Source: an uncultured Clostridia bacterium (GTDB lineage Bacteria > Bacillota > Clostridia > TANB77 > CAG-508). From it: 64,000 nucleotides of DNA. Both the position numbers and the translations under genes were made by a program. Numbering within the stretch: the first letter of the stretch is position 1; each line of letters begins with the position of its first letter. The stretch spans positions 1 to 64,000 of the forward strand of contig CALXKE010000002.1 of assembly GCA_944388805.1 (NCBI GenBank), given 5' to 3'. Below, one piece after another: positions 25,291-34,342 of this stretch. The notes beneath the pieces are model-generated. The model did no database searches and was not told where the DNA came from. It worked only from the letters and a program-made list of their open reading frames with translations.

Positions 25291-25614
25291 ATGGAAAAAG
25301 AATTAATATCAACACAAATGAATGTAAATAATACTTTAATTAATATTATGAGAGTTAAAGATATAGATTATATTTCATTAACAGATTTAGCACGCTACAA
25401 AAATCCTTTAACTCCTGGAGATGTTATTATAAAATGGATGAGTAATAAAAGTTCTTTTGACTTTTATTGTTTATGGGAAGAGCTTTCAAACCCTAATTTT
25501 AAACTATCGGAATCCCGCGAGTTTAAAATTGATTCTGCAACTCAATCATTTACTATGAGTCCATCTAGGTGGATTAAAGAAACAAATGCAATAGGTTTTA
25601 TTTCTAAAATATGA
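25291..25614 (+). CDS. KilA-N domain protein, C-terminally truncated
   Basis: About 107 residues. The KilA-N core is clear: Asn-Ile-Met-Arg-Val-Lys-Asp-Ile-Asp-Tyr-Ile-Ser-Leu-Thr-Asp-Leu-Ala-Arg-Tyr-Lys, then Trp-Met-Ser-Asn-Lys and Trp-Glu-Glu-Leu-Ser-Asn-Pro-Asn-Phe, ending at Trp-Ile-Lys-Glu-Thr-Asn-Ala-Ile-Gly. Full-length members continue with a Gly-Arg-Tyr-Gly-Gly-Thr stretch and a longer DNA-binding C-terminus that is missing here. ATG at 25291 follows GGAAGTGA; an in-frame TTG at 25276 lacks a site. Normally phage or mobile-element associated. It retains a consensus promoter and terminator, so it is probably transcribed. Confidence 0.75.
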   Translation: MEKELISTQMNVNNTLINIMRVKDIDYISLTDLARYKNPLTPGDVIIKWMSNKSSFDFYCLWEELSNPNFKLSESREFKIDSATQSFTMSPSRWIKETNAIGFISKI

Positions 25615-25665
25615 AAATAAACCTTTTTGTGACAAAATAGAAATGTCATAAAAAGGTTTATTTTT
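25614..25665. terminator. Strong bidirectional terminator
   Basis: AAAATAAACCTTTTT (25614-25628) pairs with AAAAAGGTTTATTTT (25650-25664), with an inner TGACA/TGTCA extension. It serves the convergent KilA-N gene and carB. Confidence 0.9.
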
Positions 25666-25698
25666 AAACTTTATATAAATATATCCTTACTTTTTTCT

Positions 25699-28600
25699 TT
25701 ATTCATCAATTGTTGATATTCCAAGTGTAATTTCTTCTAATACATCTAATACCGCTCTTACGGTATCTAATGCTGTAAACATTGGTACATTATTTTGTGT
25801 TGCACATCTTCTGATATATGTTCCATCTGTTTCTTGGTCTATAGAATCAATATTTCTTGTGTTGATGACATAGCTTACATATCCTTTTCTTAAAGATTCT
25901 AAGATTTCTTCACTACCTTCACTAAGTTTCTTTTTCACTCTTGTTCTAATACCATGTTCTTTTAAGAATTTAGCGGTTCCTTTTGTTGCTTCTATGTTAA
26001 ATCCTAAGTTATAAAATCTTCTAATTAAAGGTAATGCTTCTTCTTTATCTTTATCTGCGATTGTTACAAATATGGTTCCATAATTTGCAAGTTTCATTCC
26101 TGATGATTGTAATGCTTTATATAATGCTCTAGTTAATTTTTTATCATATCCAATAGCTTCTCCTGTTGATTTCATTTCAGGAGAAAGTGTTGCATCTAAT
26201 CCTGATAATTTTGAGAATGAGAATGCTGGTGCTTTTACATACCATTTTTCTTTCTCTTTTGGATATACCACATCAATTCCTTGTTCTTTTAAAGATTTTC
26301 CAAGCATAGCTAATGTTCCAATATCTGCTAAAGAGTATCCTGTAGATTTTGAAATAAATGGAACTGTTCTTGATGATCTTGGATTTACTTCAATAACATA
26401 CACATCTTCATTTTTATCTACAATAAATTGGATATTATATAATCCAACAATACCAATACCTAATCCTAATTTTACTGTATAATCTATGATTGTATCTTTT
26501 GCTTTTTGGCTAACACTAAAGGTTGGATATACACTGATACTATCTCCTGAGTGGATACCTGTTTTTTCAACATGTTCCATAATTCCAGGTATGAAGACAT
26601 CTTTTCCATCACATACAGCATCGACTTCTAATTCTTTTCCTGTGATATATTTATCTACTAATACAGGTTGTTCTGTATTGATTTCAACAGCTGTTTTCAA
26701 ATATTTTTCTAATGCTTTTTGATTAGAAACAATTTGCATAGCTCTTCCACCTAACACATAGCTTGGTCTTACTAGAACTGGATATCCAATTTCTTTCGCA
26801 ACTTTGATTCCATCTTCTATATTCGTTACAGCCTCTCCTCTAGGTTGTAATAGTTTTAAGTCTTTCATAACTCTTTCAAATGCATCTCTATTTTCTGCTT
26901 TTTCAATAGCATTAACATCTGTACCTATGATTTTAACACCTAATTTTGAAAGTGGTCCTGCAAGGTTAATGGCTGTTTGTCCACCTAAAGCTGCTACAAC
27001 ACCTTCTGGTTTTTCCAGTTCTACAATATTCATAACATCTTCTACAGTTAGTGGTTCGAAATATAGCTTATCACTCGTTGTATAATCTGTTGAAACTGTT
27101 TCTGGGTTGTTATTAATAATGATTGCTTCATATCCAGCTTCTTTAATTGTTTTTACTGCATGTACTGTAGAATAGTCAAATTCTACACCTTGTCCAATTC
27201 TAATTGGTCCTGCACCTAATACAATGATTTTTTTCTTGTCACTTACAATAGATTCATTTTCTTCTTCATATGTTGAATAGAAATATGGTACATAGCTTTC
27301 AAATTCACTACTACAAGTATCTATCATTTTATATACAGGATAAATGTTGTTTTTCTTTCTTAATTCATAAATATCATTTTCTTTTTTCTTCCATACTTTT
27401 GCAATATATTTATCACTAAATCCCATTTTCTTAACAGTTTTTAATGTATCGATATCTCCTACATTTTTCTTTAACACTTTTTCCATTTCAACAATATGTT
27501 TAATTTTCTCTAAGAAAAACATATCAATTTTTGTTGTATCATAAATTAATCCTAAATCAACATCTCTTCTCATTAATTCTGCAATCGCATAAATTCTATC
27601 ATCTGTTCCATCTTTTATATATGTCATCATCTCTTCTGTTTCCATTTTGTCAAATTTCTTATGATGAATATGACATACACCTGTTTCCAATGATCTTACT
27701 GCTTTTAATAAACTTTCTTCAAATGTTCTTCCAACACTCATGACTTCTCCTGTTGCTTTCATTTGTGTACTTAATTTATTTGAAGCAAGTGTAAATTTGT
27801 CAAATGGAAATCTTGGTATTTTACAAACAATATAGTCTAATGCTGGTTCAAAACTTGCTGGTGTATTCGCTAATGGTATTTCTTCTAGTCTCATACCAAT
27901 TGCTATTTTTGCTGAAACTCTAGCAATTGGATATCCACTTGCTTTTGAAGCTAATGCTGATGAACGAGATACCCTTGGATTTACTTCAATAACATAATAG
28001 TTGAAAGAATGTGGGTCTAAAGCAAATTGAACATTACATCCACCTTCTATTTTTAAAGCTCTAATAATTTTTAAGGCACTATCTCTTAATAGTTGATATT
28101 CTTTATTGGTTAATGTTTGACTTGGTGCGACAACAATAGAATCTCCTGTATGGATACCTACTGGGTCTAAATTTTCCATATTACAAATGGTAATGGCTGT
28201 ATCATTATGATCTCTCATTACCTCATATTCAATCTCTTTATATCCTTTAATACTTTTTTCTACTAATACTTGATTTACTGGAGAAAGTTTTAAGGCATGT
28301 TTTAATAATGGTTTTAATTCTTGTTCATTATCTGCAAATCCTCCACCTGTTCCTCCTAAAGTAAAGGCTGGTCTTAAAACAACTGGATATCCAATTTTAT
28401 TAGCTGCTGCAATTCCTTCTTCTTCTGATTCTGCAATAATAGATTCTAAGACAGGTTCTCCTAATTCTTGGCATAATTCCTTGAATTTTTCTCTATCTTC
28501 TGCCTTTTCAATACTTTCACTACTTGTTCCTAGAAGTTCTACTTGACATTCTTGTAAAACTCCTTTTCTGTATAACTGCATAGCAATATTTAAACCAGTT

Positions 28601-28878
28601 TGTCCTCCAATTCCTGGTAAAATAGCATCTGGTCTTTCATATCTGATAATTTTTGCAACATATTCTAATGTTAATGGTTCCATATATACTTTATCTGCAA
28701 TAGCTGTATCTGTCATAATGGTTGCTGGGTTAGAATTTACTAATATAACTTTATATCCTTCTTCTTTTAGTGCTAAACAAGCTTGTGTTCCAGCATAGTC
28801 AAATTCTGCTGCTTGTCCAATCACAATTGGTCCAGAACCAATTACTAGTACAGTTTTTATATCTTTTCTTTTTGGCAT
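25699..28878 (-). CDS. carB: Carbamoyl-phosphate synthase large subunit
   Basis: About 1059 residues, full length. Two ATP-grasp halves are visible, each opening with Gly-Ser-Gly-Pro-Ile or Gly-Ala-Gly-Pro-Ile-Arg-Ile-Gly-Gln and carrying Glu-Val-Asn-Pro-Arg-x-Ser-Arg. The C-terminal MGS-like allosteric domain ends the protein. It makes carbamoyl phosphate from bicarbonate, ATP and the ammonia delivered by CarA, feeding pyrimidine and arginine synthesis. The ATG at 28878 is spaced about 9 bases from AAGGA; an ATG at 28887 is too close. It follows carA by 230 bases containing hairpins and a dispersed repeat. Confidence 0.95.
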   Translation of the reverse strand: MPKRKDIKTVLVIGSGPIVIGQAAEFDYAGTQACLALKEEGYKVILVNSNPATIMTDTAIADKVYMEPLTLEYVAKIIRYERPDAILPGIGGQTGLNIAMQLYRKGVLQECQVELLGTSSESIEKAEDREKFKELCQELGEPVLESIIAESEEEGIAAANKIGYPVVLRPAFTLGGTGGGFADNEQELKPLLKHALKLSPVNQVLVEKSIKGYKEIEYEVMRDHNDTAITICNMENLDPVGIHTGDSIVVAPSQTLTNKEYQLLRDSALKIIRALKIEGGCNVQFALDPHSFNYYVIEVNPRVSRSSALASKASGYPIARVSAKIAIGMRLEEIPLANTPASFEPALDYIVCKIPRFPFDKFTLASNKLSTQMKATGEVMSVGRTFEESLLKAVRSLETGVCHIHHKKFDKMETEEMMTYIKDGTDDRIYAIAELMRRDVDLGLIYDTTKIDMFFLEKIKHIVEMEKVLKKNVGDIDTLKTVKKMGFSDKYIAKVWKKKENDIYELRKKNNIYPVYKMIDTCSSEFESYVPYFYSTYEEENESIVSDKKKIIVLGAGPIRIGQGVEFDYSTVHAVKTIKEAGYEAIIINNNPETVSTDYTTSDKLYFEPLTVEDVMNIVELEKPEGVVAALGGQTAINLAGPLSKLGVKIIGTDVNAIEKAENRDAFERVMKDLKLLQPRGEAVTNIEDGIKVAKEIGYPVLVRPSYVLGGRAMQIVSNQKALEKYLKTAVEINTEQPVLVDKYITGKELEVDAVCDGKDVFIPGIMEHVEKTGIHSGDSISVYPTFSVSQKAKDTIIDYTVKLGLGIGIVGLYNIQFIVDKNEDVYVIEVNPRSSRTVPFISKSTGYSLADIGTLAMLGKSLKEQGIDVVYPKEKEKWYVKAPAFSFSKLSGLDATLSPEMKSTGEAIGYDKKLTRALYKALQSSGMKLANYGTIFVTIADKDKEEALPLIRRFYNLGFNIEATKGTAKFLKEHGIRTRVKKKLSEGSEEILESLRKGYVSYVINTRNIDSIDQETDGTYIRRCATQNNVPMFTALDTVRAVLDVLEEITLGISTIDE

Positions 28879-28961
28879 TTTATTCATTCCTTTCTTTTAA
28901 AAACGATTTCTATTTCCAATTTGTTTTGCTGAATTTGGAAAAGAATTTGTATATTCAATTA

Positions 28962-29017
28962 TTGTATAGAAAAAATCTGCTTTTATCTTGACCACATATA
29001 GATTTTTTCGTATACAA
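28962..29017. repeat. Dispersed inverted repeat, copy A
   Basis: A 56-bp block begins TTGTATAGAAAAAATC and ends GATTTTTTCGTATACAA, its near-complement, with TCTTGACCACATATA between. A near-identical copy lies at 43460-43516. Both are intergenic. Confidence 0.75.
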
Positions 29018-29039
29018 AAAGGTTAAGCTTCTTATATTT

Positions 29040-29101
29040 GTGAAGTACTGCGAAGCAGTCTTCACATCTGTGCGTCGAAATCTTTGATTTCGCTAACGCA
29101 C
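29040..29101 (-). promoter_or_regulatory. Two hairpins in the carA-carB gap
   Basis: GTGAAG-ACTGC/GCAGT-CTTCAC (29040-29065) and GTGCGT-GAAATC/GATTTCG-ACGCAC (29070-29101) follow the carA stop closely. They may protect the 3' end of carA mRNA or lower carB expression; no T-run makes them plain terminators. Confidence 0.4.
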
Positions 29102-29108
29102 GCTTTTC

Positions 29109-30197
29109 TTATTTTTTAAATTCTCCCATGATTTTGATAAACTTATCAAATAAGTATCCACTATCTTGTGGTCCTGGTGCACTTTCAGGGTGATATTGCA
29201 CACTAAACACTTTATCCTTTTTACATTCAACACCTTCAATCGTATTATCCAAAATATTCTTATGTGTTGGTACTAAATCTGTTTTTTCTAGAGATTTCTC
29301 ATCTACTGCATAACTGTGGTTTTGACTTGTAATTTCTATCTTATCTGTTTCTAGATTTAATACTGGATGGTTTCCACCTCTATGTCCAAATTTTAATTTA
29401 TATGTTTTTGCACCATATGCTAAACTAATCATTTGATGGCCTAAACAAATTCCAAAGATTGGATATTTTCCTCTCAATTCTTTTACAAGTTTAATTACTT
29501 CTTTTACATCTTCTGGATCACCTGGTCCATTTGATAAAAAGACCCCATCTGGTTTTAAGCTTTCAATTTCTTTTGCTGGTGTATTATATGGCACAATGGT
29601 TACATTACAACCTCTTTTATTTAAACTTCTTATAATATTTAACTTAATACCACAATCTACTGCTACCACATTATATTTATAATTTGCTGTTCTAGAATAC
29701 CATTTCTTTTTGCAACTTACTTTTGATACAGCATCTTTTGGAATATCATACGCATTTAATTTTTTTAGTGCTTCTTCTTTACTCGTTGTAATATCTGTAA
29801 TGATAACCTTTCTACTCCCTTTATCTCTGATACTTCTTGTTAATTTTCTAGTGTCTAATCCCCAGATTCCTGGTATATCATTTTCTTCTAAATATTCTGA
29901 TAATGTTTTTGTATAACGGAAATTACTTGGTAAGTCATTATATTCTCTTACAACCATTCCGCCAATCGTTGGTTGTTTGGTTTCATAATCTTCATCTGTA
30001 ATTCCATAGTTTCCGATTAATGGATATGTCATCACTACCATTTGATAGGTATATGATGGGTCTGAAACGATTTCTTGATATCCTACCATTGATGTATTAA
30101 ATACAATTTCACAAATGGCTTCTTTGTCTGCTCCAAATCCATATCCTAAATATTCTTCTCCATCTTCTAGTACAATTTTTTTGTTGAATTCTTTCAT
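29109..30197 (-). CDS. carA: Carbamoyl-phosphate synthase small (glutaminase) subunit
   Basis: About 362 residues. The C-terminal class I glutamine amidotransferase domain shows Gly-Ile-Cys-Leu-Gly-His-Gln (nucleophile Cys) and Gln-Tyr-His-Pro-Glu (catalytic His, Glu). The N-terminal domain has Gly-Leu-Asp-Thr-Arg-Lys-Leu-Thr-Arg, typical for CarA. It hydrolyses glutamine and channels ammonia to CarB. ATG at 30197 follows GGAGG; an upstream ATG at 30209 overlaps that site. Upstream on the same strand lie a promoter, a 27-codon ORF and a terminator, an arrangement like an attenuator. Confidence 0.95.
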   Translation of the reverse strand: MKEFNKKIVLEDGEEYLGYGFGADKEAICEIVFNTSMVGYQEIVSDPSYTYQMVVMTYPLIGNYGITDEDYETKQPTIGGMVVREYNDLPSNFRYTKTLSEYLEENDIPGIWGLDTRKLTRSIRDKGSRKVIITDITTSKEEALKKLNAYDIPKDAVSKVSCKKKWYSRTANYKYNVVAVDCGIKLNIIRSLNKRGCNVTIVPYNTPAKEIESLKPDGVFLSNGPGDPEDVKEVIKLVKELRGKYPIFGICLGHQMISLAYGAKTYKLKFGHRGGNHPVLNLETDKIEITSQNHSYAVDEKSLEKTDLVPTHKNILDNTIEGVECKKDKVFSVQYHPESAPGPQDSGYLFDKFIKIMGEFKK

Positions 30198-30286
30198 ATT
30201 AACCTCCATTCATATATGTTAAATTTGTATATTTTATAAATGATTGATATTTTAGTCATTCAGAAAATGTAAATTTTCTAGAATGC

Positions 30287-30316
30287 AAAAAAAAAATAAG
30301 GAACAAAACTCCTTAC
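30287..30316 (-). terminator. Terminator between the 27-codon ORF and carA
   Basis: TAAGGA (30297-30302) and TCCTTA (30310-30315) form the stem; the minus strand continues into a run of ten T (complement of 30287-30296). It begins directly after the small ORF. Confidence 0.75.
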
Positions 30317-30400
30317 TTAAAATGGAAATGAAAATAAAGCAACTATTAAGAAAACAGCTGAAGTATTTATGCAATTAGTTTTTTTCAAATAGTTTTTCAT
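30317..30400 (-). CDS. 27-residue hydrophobic small ORF, possible carAB leader peptide
   Basis: ATG at 30400 follows AGGGAGCAAGAAA and the frame ends at TAA 30317-30319. The peptide has a basic start (Met-Lys-Asn-Tyr-Leu-Lys-Lys), then a hydrophobic tail (Val-Phe-Leu-Ile-Val-Ala-Leu-Phe). It has its own promoter and terminator. It may be a leader peptide coupled to a terminator upstream of carA, or an independent small membrane peptide of toxin type. It contains no obvious run of one amino acid that would point to a regulatory signal. Confidence 0.5.
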   Translation of the reverse strand: MKNYLKKTNCINTSAVFLIVALFSFPF

Positions 30401-30434
30401 TTTCTTGCTCCCTTTTATATTTTATATCTTTACT

Positions 30435-30464
30435 ATTATACCAGAAACTATATACAGATTGCAA
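30435..30464 (-). promoter_or_regulatory. Promoter of the 27-codon ORF
   Basis: TTGCAA (plus 30459-30464), 18-nt spacer, TATAAT on the minus strand (plus 30435-30440), 35 bases before the ATG. Confidence 0.65.
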
Positions 30465-30504
30465 CATTTTTTTATTATTTTTTACATATGTCTATTTACT
30501 ATAT

Positions 30505-30533
30505 TTGACATAATTTTTAAATCATCTTATAAT
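30505..30533 (+). promoter_or_regulatory. Perfect consensus promoter
   Basis: TTGACA (30505-30510), 17-nt spacer, TATAAT (30528-30533), for the 93-residue membrane protein. Confidence 0.85.
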
Positions 30534-30580
30534 ATTACTGTTGCCTATTAATATATAGTTTCAGAAAAGGAGTTGTTTTT

Positions 30581-30862
30581 ATGTTGGAAACTGGCATTCT
30601 TATTACAGGAATTGTTATCGCTGTAGTATTGGTTTGTTTACTTGTCGAAGTAAACAATCTGTCAAAAAAAATCGACAAGCTATCACGGCCTGTCGTAAAC
30701 ATTGATGAAGAAACTGCTAAATTAATAGCAGAGCAATTGGCTAGTATACCAATTGTTGAAACCAACAAGTATGATGCGATTTGTACTGCTATGAATAATG
30801 CAGATAGTGTCAGTGATGACAGTAAATTATCATCTATCATACAATTCATTGCTAGTTCTTAA
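30581..30862 (+). CDS. Small single-pass membrane protein, unknown function
   Basis: 93 residues. An N-terminal membrane helix (about residues 4-24) is followed by a charged stretch that could form a short coiled coil (Val-Glu-Val-Asn-Asn-Leu-Ser-Lys-Lys-Ile-Asp-Lys-Leu) and a soluble tail. I do not recognise a family. GGAG is well spaced before the ATG. Codon use (CGG, CTG, GTC, GGC) differs from neighbours; CGG at residue 36 is read as Arg. With the next two genes it forms a compact patch with consensus promoters, probably acquired. Confidence 0.65.
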   Translation: MLETGILITGIVIAVVLVCLLVEVNNLSKKIDKLSRPVVNIDEETAKLIAEQLASIPIVETNKYDAICTAMNNADSVSDDSKLSSIIQFIASS

Positions 30863-30901
30863 ACAATTCTTACACTGATATTTATACCAGTGTTCTCTAA
30901 T

Positions 30902-30937
30902 ATCCCCATTCTTTCGAGTTTGGGGATTTCTTCTTTT
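30902..30937 (+). terminator. Terminator of the small membrane protein gene
   Basis: ATCCCCA (30902-30908) pairs with TGGGGAT (30921-30927), followed by TTCTTCTTTT. A weaker ACACTG/CAGTGT hairpin precedes it. Confidence 0.75.
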
Positions 30938-30963
30938 AAATTAGTCCTTCATATATATGGGAA

Positions 30964-30998
30964 CAACCTGTGCTCCCTATCTAGGTTTGCACAGGTTG
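30964..30998 (-). terminator. Hairpin after the DUF4097 gene
   Basis: Perfect 10-bp arms CAACCTGTGC (30964-30973) and GCACAGGTTG (30989-30998), with no clear T-run on the minus strand. Confidence 0.5.
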
Positions 30999-31005
30999 CG
31001 AATCC

Positions 31006-31575
31006 TTAAGATACAATAATATCTCCATACGTTGTGGATGCATTCAGCTTGATAGTTTCTTCACCACTACCTTTATAGTAGTTATAAACTTTTCCCATCC
31101 TACTCTTTGCTTCCAACTCAACATATCCAGATTCAAATTCAGTCTCGATATTTCCGCTTCTTGTAGAAATGCTGATTTTGCTGTCCTTTTCTGGTACGTC
31201 ATTAATCTGTACGTCACCTTTCTTTGTTTTTATCCGCAATTCTTCTGGTAAAATTTCACTTACCCGAACATTGCCGGCCGATGTACCTATAGAAAGGTAT
31301 TTTATACTGGTAGGGATTGCTATTTTTAGCTTGACATTTCCACCATCACCTTTTTCGTCTAGCATAATAATCAGCTCTTTCTTTCTCTTTTCCTTCTCCA
31401 AATTTACTTCCTGAGAAGACTTCCCATGAATCCATGTCTGTACTATGTCTTCTCTTGTCAACTGTACAGATACATTTGCATTCTTTGTTGTGATAAGAAT
31501 CCTTTCAACATTCTCTCTTGGGAAAGACTTTCTTTCGTCTATCCGCTGTTCTTTGTTTTCTTTTCCTTTTCCCAT
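31006..31575 (-). CDS. DUF4097-like beta-helical protein
   Basis: 189 residues, mostly short beta strands in repeats such as Gly-Asn-Val-Arg-Val, Gly-Asp-Val-Gln-Ile, Gly-Asn-Ile-Glu-Thr and Gly-Asp-Ile-Ile-Val. This is typical of the DUF4097 (putative adhesin or anti-sigma-linked) beta solenoid. There is no signal peptide and the start is highly charged, so it may be cytoplasmic. At least three in-frame CGG Arg codons occur, which the A+T-rich genes of the window lack; this supports recent transfer. GGAAGAAG precedes the ATG. Function not known. Confidence 0.65.
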   Translation of the reverse strand: MGKGKENKEQRIDERKSFPRENVERILITTKNANVSVQLTREDIVQTWIHGKSSQEVNLEKEKRKKELIIMLDEKGDGGNVKLKIAIPTSIKYLSIGTSAGNVRVSEILPEELRIKTKKGDVQINDVPEKDSKISISTRSGNIETEFESGYVELEAKSRMGKVYNYYKGSGEETIKLNASTTYGDIIVS

Positions 31576-31725
31576 ATTTCTTCTTCCTTTCTTTTATTTT
31601 TTGATAGTTTTAAAATAATTTAGGAAATTTTTCCACTAAAGGTATTTACCTATAGCATTGTAATATTATAGCATAAAACATACATAAATTCAATATTAGC
31701 AGCTTTCCGATTTTATATCTATACT

Positions 31726-31754
31726 TTGACATTTTATGTTAGTAATTGTATAAT
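31726..31754 (+). promoter_or_regulatory. Perfect consensus promoter
   Basis: TTGACA (31726-31731), 17-nt spacer, TATAAT (31749-31754), upstream of the 71-residue gene. Confidence 0.85.
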
Positions 31755-31829
31755 GAATTTATGCAACTGTGCATTAAACCTGATATAGGCTTTATCCACG
31801 AATTGTGGAGAACCCCAAGAGGAGGTATA

Positions 31830-32045
31830 ATGGAAACTAAAAAGATTCAAAAAGCTATTGCAGAATTTACTGAGATTCCTGCAGAAATTGATATTCGATC
31901 AGACCGTATCATGGTTATGTTCGAATATGTGGTTCCTGATGAAGAAACCACAAAAAAAATTGAGACAGCTTTGTCTCAATTAGGTGAAGTAAAACCATTA
32001 CATTGTCGTGAGTACGACATTATCTGTTGGTCTCTTTACCGGTAA
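31830..32045 (+). CDS. 71-residue protein of unknown function
   Basis: ATG at 31830 follows AGAGGAGGTATA. The product has an acidic, mixed alpha/beta pattern without membrane segments or Cys pairs. I do not recognise it. The last sense codon is CGG before TAA. Between promoter and start lies a leader of about 70 nt containing AATTGTGGAGAACCCC. The frame can be extended upstream to 31746, but without a ribosome site. A tight terminator follows. Confidence 0.6.
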   Translation: METKKIQKAIAEFTEIPAEIDIRSDRIMVMFEYVVPDEETTKKIETALSQLGEVKPLHCREYDIICWSLYR

Positions 32046-32046
32046 C

Positions 32047-32076
32047 AAAAGCCTCCTTGTGGGGCTTTTATTTTAT
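32047..32076 (+). terminator. Terminator of the 71-residue gene
   Basis: AAAAGCC (32047-32053) pairs with GGGCTTTT (32062-32069), followed by ATTTTAT. Confidence 0.8.
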
Positions 32077-32090
32077 ATTTCTTATTTTTC

Positions 32091-32945
32091 TTATTTTTCT
32101 CTAATCATTACTTTTCCATTCACTTCCATAATAGAATCTTCATGAATAATTTCACCCACACTATCTACTATAATGGTTCCTGATTTTGGATTTTTGATAG
32201 ATATAACATTTCCTTTGATGTCTGCATCTACTTCTGAATATTCAAATGCTAAATCTGTGTCTTCCATCGTACAATTGATTAATTTTAGATTTTTACAATA
32301 ACAAAGTGGTTGCGTTCCGATTATTTTACAATTTATCAATGTTAATCCATCTGAAAACCAAGCTAAATATTCTCCTTTTACAATAGAATCTTTAACTGTT
32401 ACATTTTTACTATGCCAGAAAGCATCTTTGGTATCTAACCTACAATTTTCAATTTCTAAATTCTCCACATATTGAAAAGAATATTTTCCTTGGAAATCTA
32501 CATTTTTTAATGTAATATTTTTACTGTCCAAAAAAATATATTCAGATACAATTTTCGTGTCTTTCATTTGAACATCATCACATTTCCAACCAAATTCTGG
32601 TGAAATAATTTCAGAATTCTTTATTTCTGTATGTTTACATTCTCTTAACATTTTGATACCTTCTAGCTTACAATTATCAATCACACCATTATCAGAATAC
32701 CATATTGGTGCTCTAGTTTTTTCGTCAAATGTAGAACGAATTAATTCATACTTTTTAGCATGCCATAATGGATATCGTAATGAAAATCGACTATCCTCAA
32801 CACGTATGTTTCTAGTTTCTTTTAAAACAGATTCTCCATCTTGTTTTCCTGCAAATACACAATTTTTTACTTCTGTATTTTTCAAATTATATAATGCTCT
32901 TTCTTCATCAAATGTTTTATTTTCTATTACACTTTCTATTTCCAT
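32091..32945 (-). CDS. DUF3737-type right-handed beta-helix protein
   Basis: 284 residues with a short-period repeat of the type Asn-Cys-x-Leu/Ile, Lys-Asn-x-x-Leu and Asp-Ser-x-Ile, as in DUF3737 pectate-lyase-like beta-helices. Examples are Ile-Glu-Asn-Cys-Arg-Leu, Leu-Ile-Asn-Cys-Lys-Ile and Leu-Ile-Asn-Cys-Thr-Met. No signal peptide, so cytoplasmic. The family is common in gut Firmicutes; its activity is not known to me. AGGAGG precedes the ATG. Single-gene unit. Confidence 0.75.
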   Translation of the reverse strand: MEIESVIENKTFDEERALYNLKNTEVKNCVFAGKQDGESVLKETRNIRVEDSRFSLRYPLWHAKKYELIRSTFDEKTRAPIWYSDNGVIDNCKLEGIKMLRECKHTEIKNSEIISPEFGWKCDDVQMKDTKIVSEYIFLDSKNITLKNVDFQGKYSFQYVENLEIENCRLDTKDAFWHSKNVTVKDSIVKGEYLAWFSDGLTLINCKIIGTQPLCYCKNLKLINCTMEDTDLAFEYSEVDADIKGNVISIKNPKSGTIIVDSVGEIIHEDSIMEVNGKVMIREK

Positions 32946-33004
32946 ATCCTAATCCTCCTGTTTCTATTATCCTTTTTTACAAATTGTTGATTTTATCATA
33001 CCAT

Positions 33005-33047
33005 AAGAAAAAGAATTATTCTATATATTTATATGCATAAAATAATT
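33005..33047 (-). terminator. Terminator overlapping the aldo/keto reductase 3' end (recurrent hairpin type)
   Basis: AAGAATTATT (33011-33020) pairs with AATAATTT (33041-33048). TTTTTCTTATGG follows on the minus strand. The outer right arm lies inside the reductase's last codons. It is the third member of the TATAGAATAATT hairpin group. Confidence 0.7.
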
Positions 33048-34124
33048 TGCTATTTCTTTCATTCTACTCATTTGGTCCACTTTAAAAGGACATCTTGTAT
33101 TACAATGTCCACATTGAATACAGTCTTTTGCTGTTTTTTCCAAGTTTTTGTAATGGTTTTTTGCTAATATATCTCCTGCTTTTGACAAATCGTAATATTT
33201 ATTGATTAATCCAATGTCTAATCCCATTGGACAAGGCTCACAGTGATTACAATATACACATTTTCCAGTTGCTTCTGGTGGTGTGAATTTACTAATAATA
33301 GAATAATCTTTTTCTTCATCAGTTGCTTTATTGAATTGTAAGATTTTTTCTAAATCTTCTTTTCCTCTGATTCCTGGAAGTACTGTCAATACGCCTGGTT
33401 TATCTAATGCATATTGTATACATTGCATTTTAGTAAGTGCTTTTCCAAATGGAGATGTTCTTTCATCTAATAATTGACCACTAGAAAATGCTTTCATAAC
33501 AGAGATTCCAACACCTTCTGTCTCACATCTTCTATATAATTCCATTCTTTCGTTGACACTACCATTGGCATATGTTCCTTGTTCATAATCATATACTGGA
33601 TTGATACTAAACATCACCATATCAATTAATCCTGTATCTAATGCTTTATGTACTAATTCAGGTGTATGAGAAGAAATTCCTATATGTTTTACGATTCCTT
33701 TTTCCTTTAATTCTTTAATATAATCTAGTATACCATTTTTTTGATATGCATCCCAGTCACTTTCTTCATCTATACAATGAATAAATCCATAATCAATATA
33801 GTTTGTCTTTAATTGTTCCAATTGACATGCAATGGATTTTTTTACTTTCTCTAAATTTGTTGTCCAACCATAACTTCCTGTTTCATAATTTGCTCCAAAA
33901 TGAACTTGATATATAACTTTATCTCTCACACTTTCAAAAGCTTTTCCATAATACGGAAAACATTCTGCATCTCCACCTGCTAAATCAAAATAATTGATTC
34001 CATTATCAAATGCCATTTTTAAAGTTTCCATCCCTTCTTTTTCTCCTGCCTGTGAAATAGAACTAGCACCTAATCCTATAATACTAATTTTATCTCCTGT
34101 TCTACGATTTATTCTATATTCCAT
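33021..34124 (-). CDS. Aldo/keto reductase with C-terminal [4Fe-4S] ferredoxin domain
   Basis: 367 residues. The barrel starts Arg-Arg-Thr-Gly-Asp-Lys-Ile-Ser-Ile-Ile-Gly-Leu-Gly, with Asp-Leu-Ala near 48 and a Tyr nearby at the usual active-site place. The C-terminus has Cys-Val-Tyr-Cys-Asn-His-Cys-x-x-Cys-Pro and Cys-Ile-Gln-Cys-Gly-His-Cys-x-x-x-Cys-Pro, two four-Cys clusters as in electron-transfer AKR fusions of anaerobes. Substrate unknown. GGGGAGG precedes the ATG. Single gene. Confidence 0.88.
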   Translation of the reverse strand: MEYRINRRTGDKISIIGLGASSISQAGEKEGMETLKMAFDNGINYFDLAGGDAECFPYYGKAFESVRDKVIYQVHFGANYETGSYGWTTNLEKVKKSIACQLEQLKTNYIDYGFIHCIDEESDWDAYQKNGILDYIKELKEKGIVKHIGISSHTPELVHKALDTGLIDMVMFSINPVYDYEQGTYANGSVNERMELYRRCETEGVGISVMKAFSSGQLLDERTSPFGKALTKMQCIQYALDKPGVLTVLPGIRGKEDLEKILQFNKATDEEKDYSIISKFTPPEATGKCVYCNHCEPCPMGLDIGLINKYYDLSKAGDILAKNHYKNLEKTAKDCIQCGHCNTRCPFKVDQMSRMKEIANYFMHINI

Positions 34125-34298
34125 TCCAATCCTCCCCTCATGATTGCTTTTTACTTTTTATTATATAGGAAATCTAAGCATAGAAATCTTTGTTTTCGTT
34201 ATGCATACTTACCTTATATCACTTAGAGTTTACTTTAAGTCAATAGTTTTTTATAAAATATATTATAAATTTTTTATTAATATAAAATAACTATATCT

Positions 34299-34334
34299 AA
34301 AAAAGTACCAATTATCTATATTTGGTACTTTTTT
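34299..34334 (-). terminator. Terminator of the flavin reductase gene
   Basis: AAAAAAGTACCAA (34299-34311) and TTGGTACTTTTTT (34322-34334) are perfectly complementary. Confidence 0.9.
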
Positions 34335-34342
34335 ATCTTCCA

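Noticed and set aside
26486..27085. Plus-strand ORFs of 78-93 codons inside carB
   Set aside because: They lie antisense within a fully conserved gene and have no ribosome sites.
31746..31829. Longer N-terminus for the 71-residue protein
   Set aside because: The extra codons overlap the -10 region and have no ribosome site, while the ATG at 31830 has a strong one.
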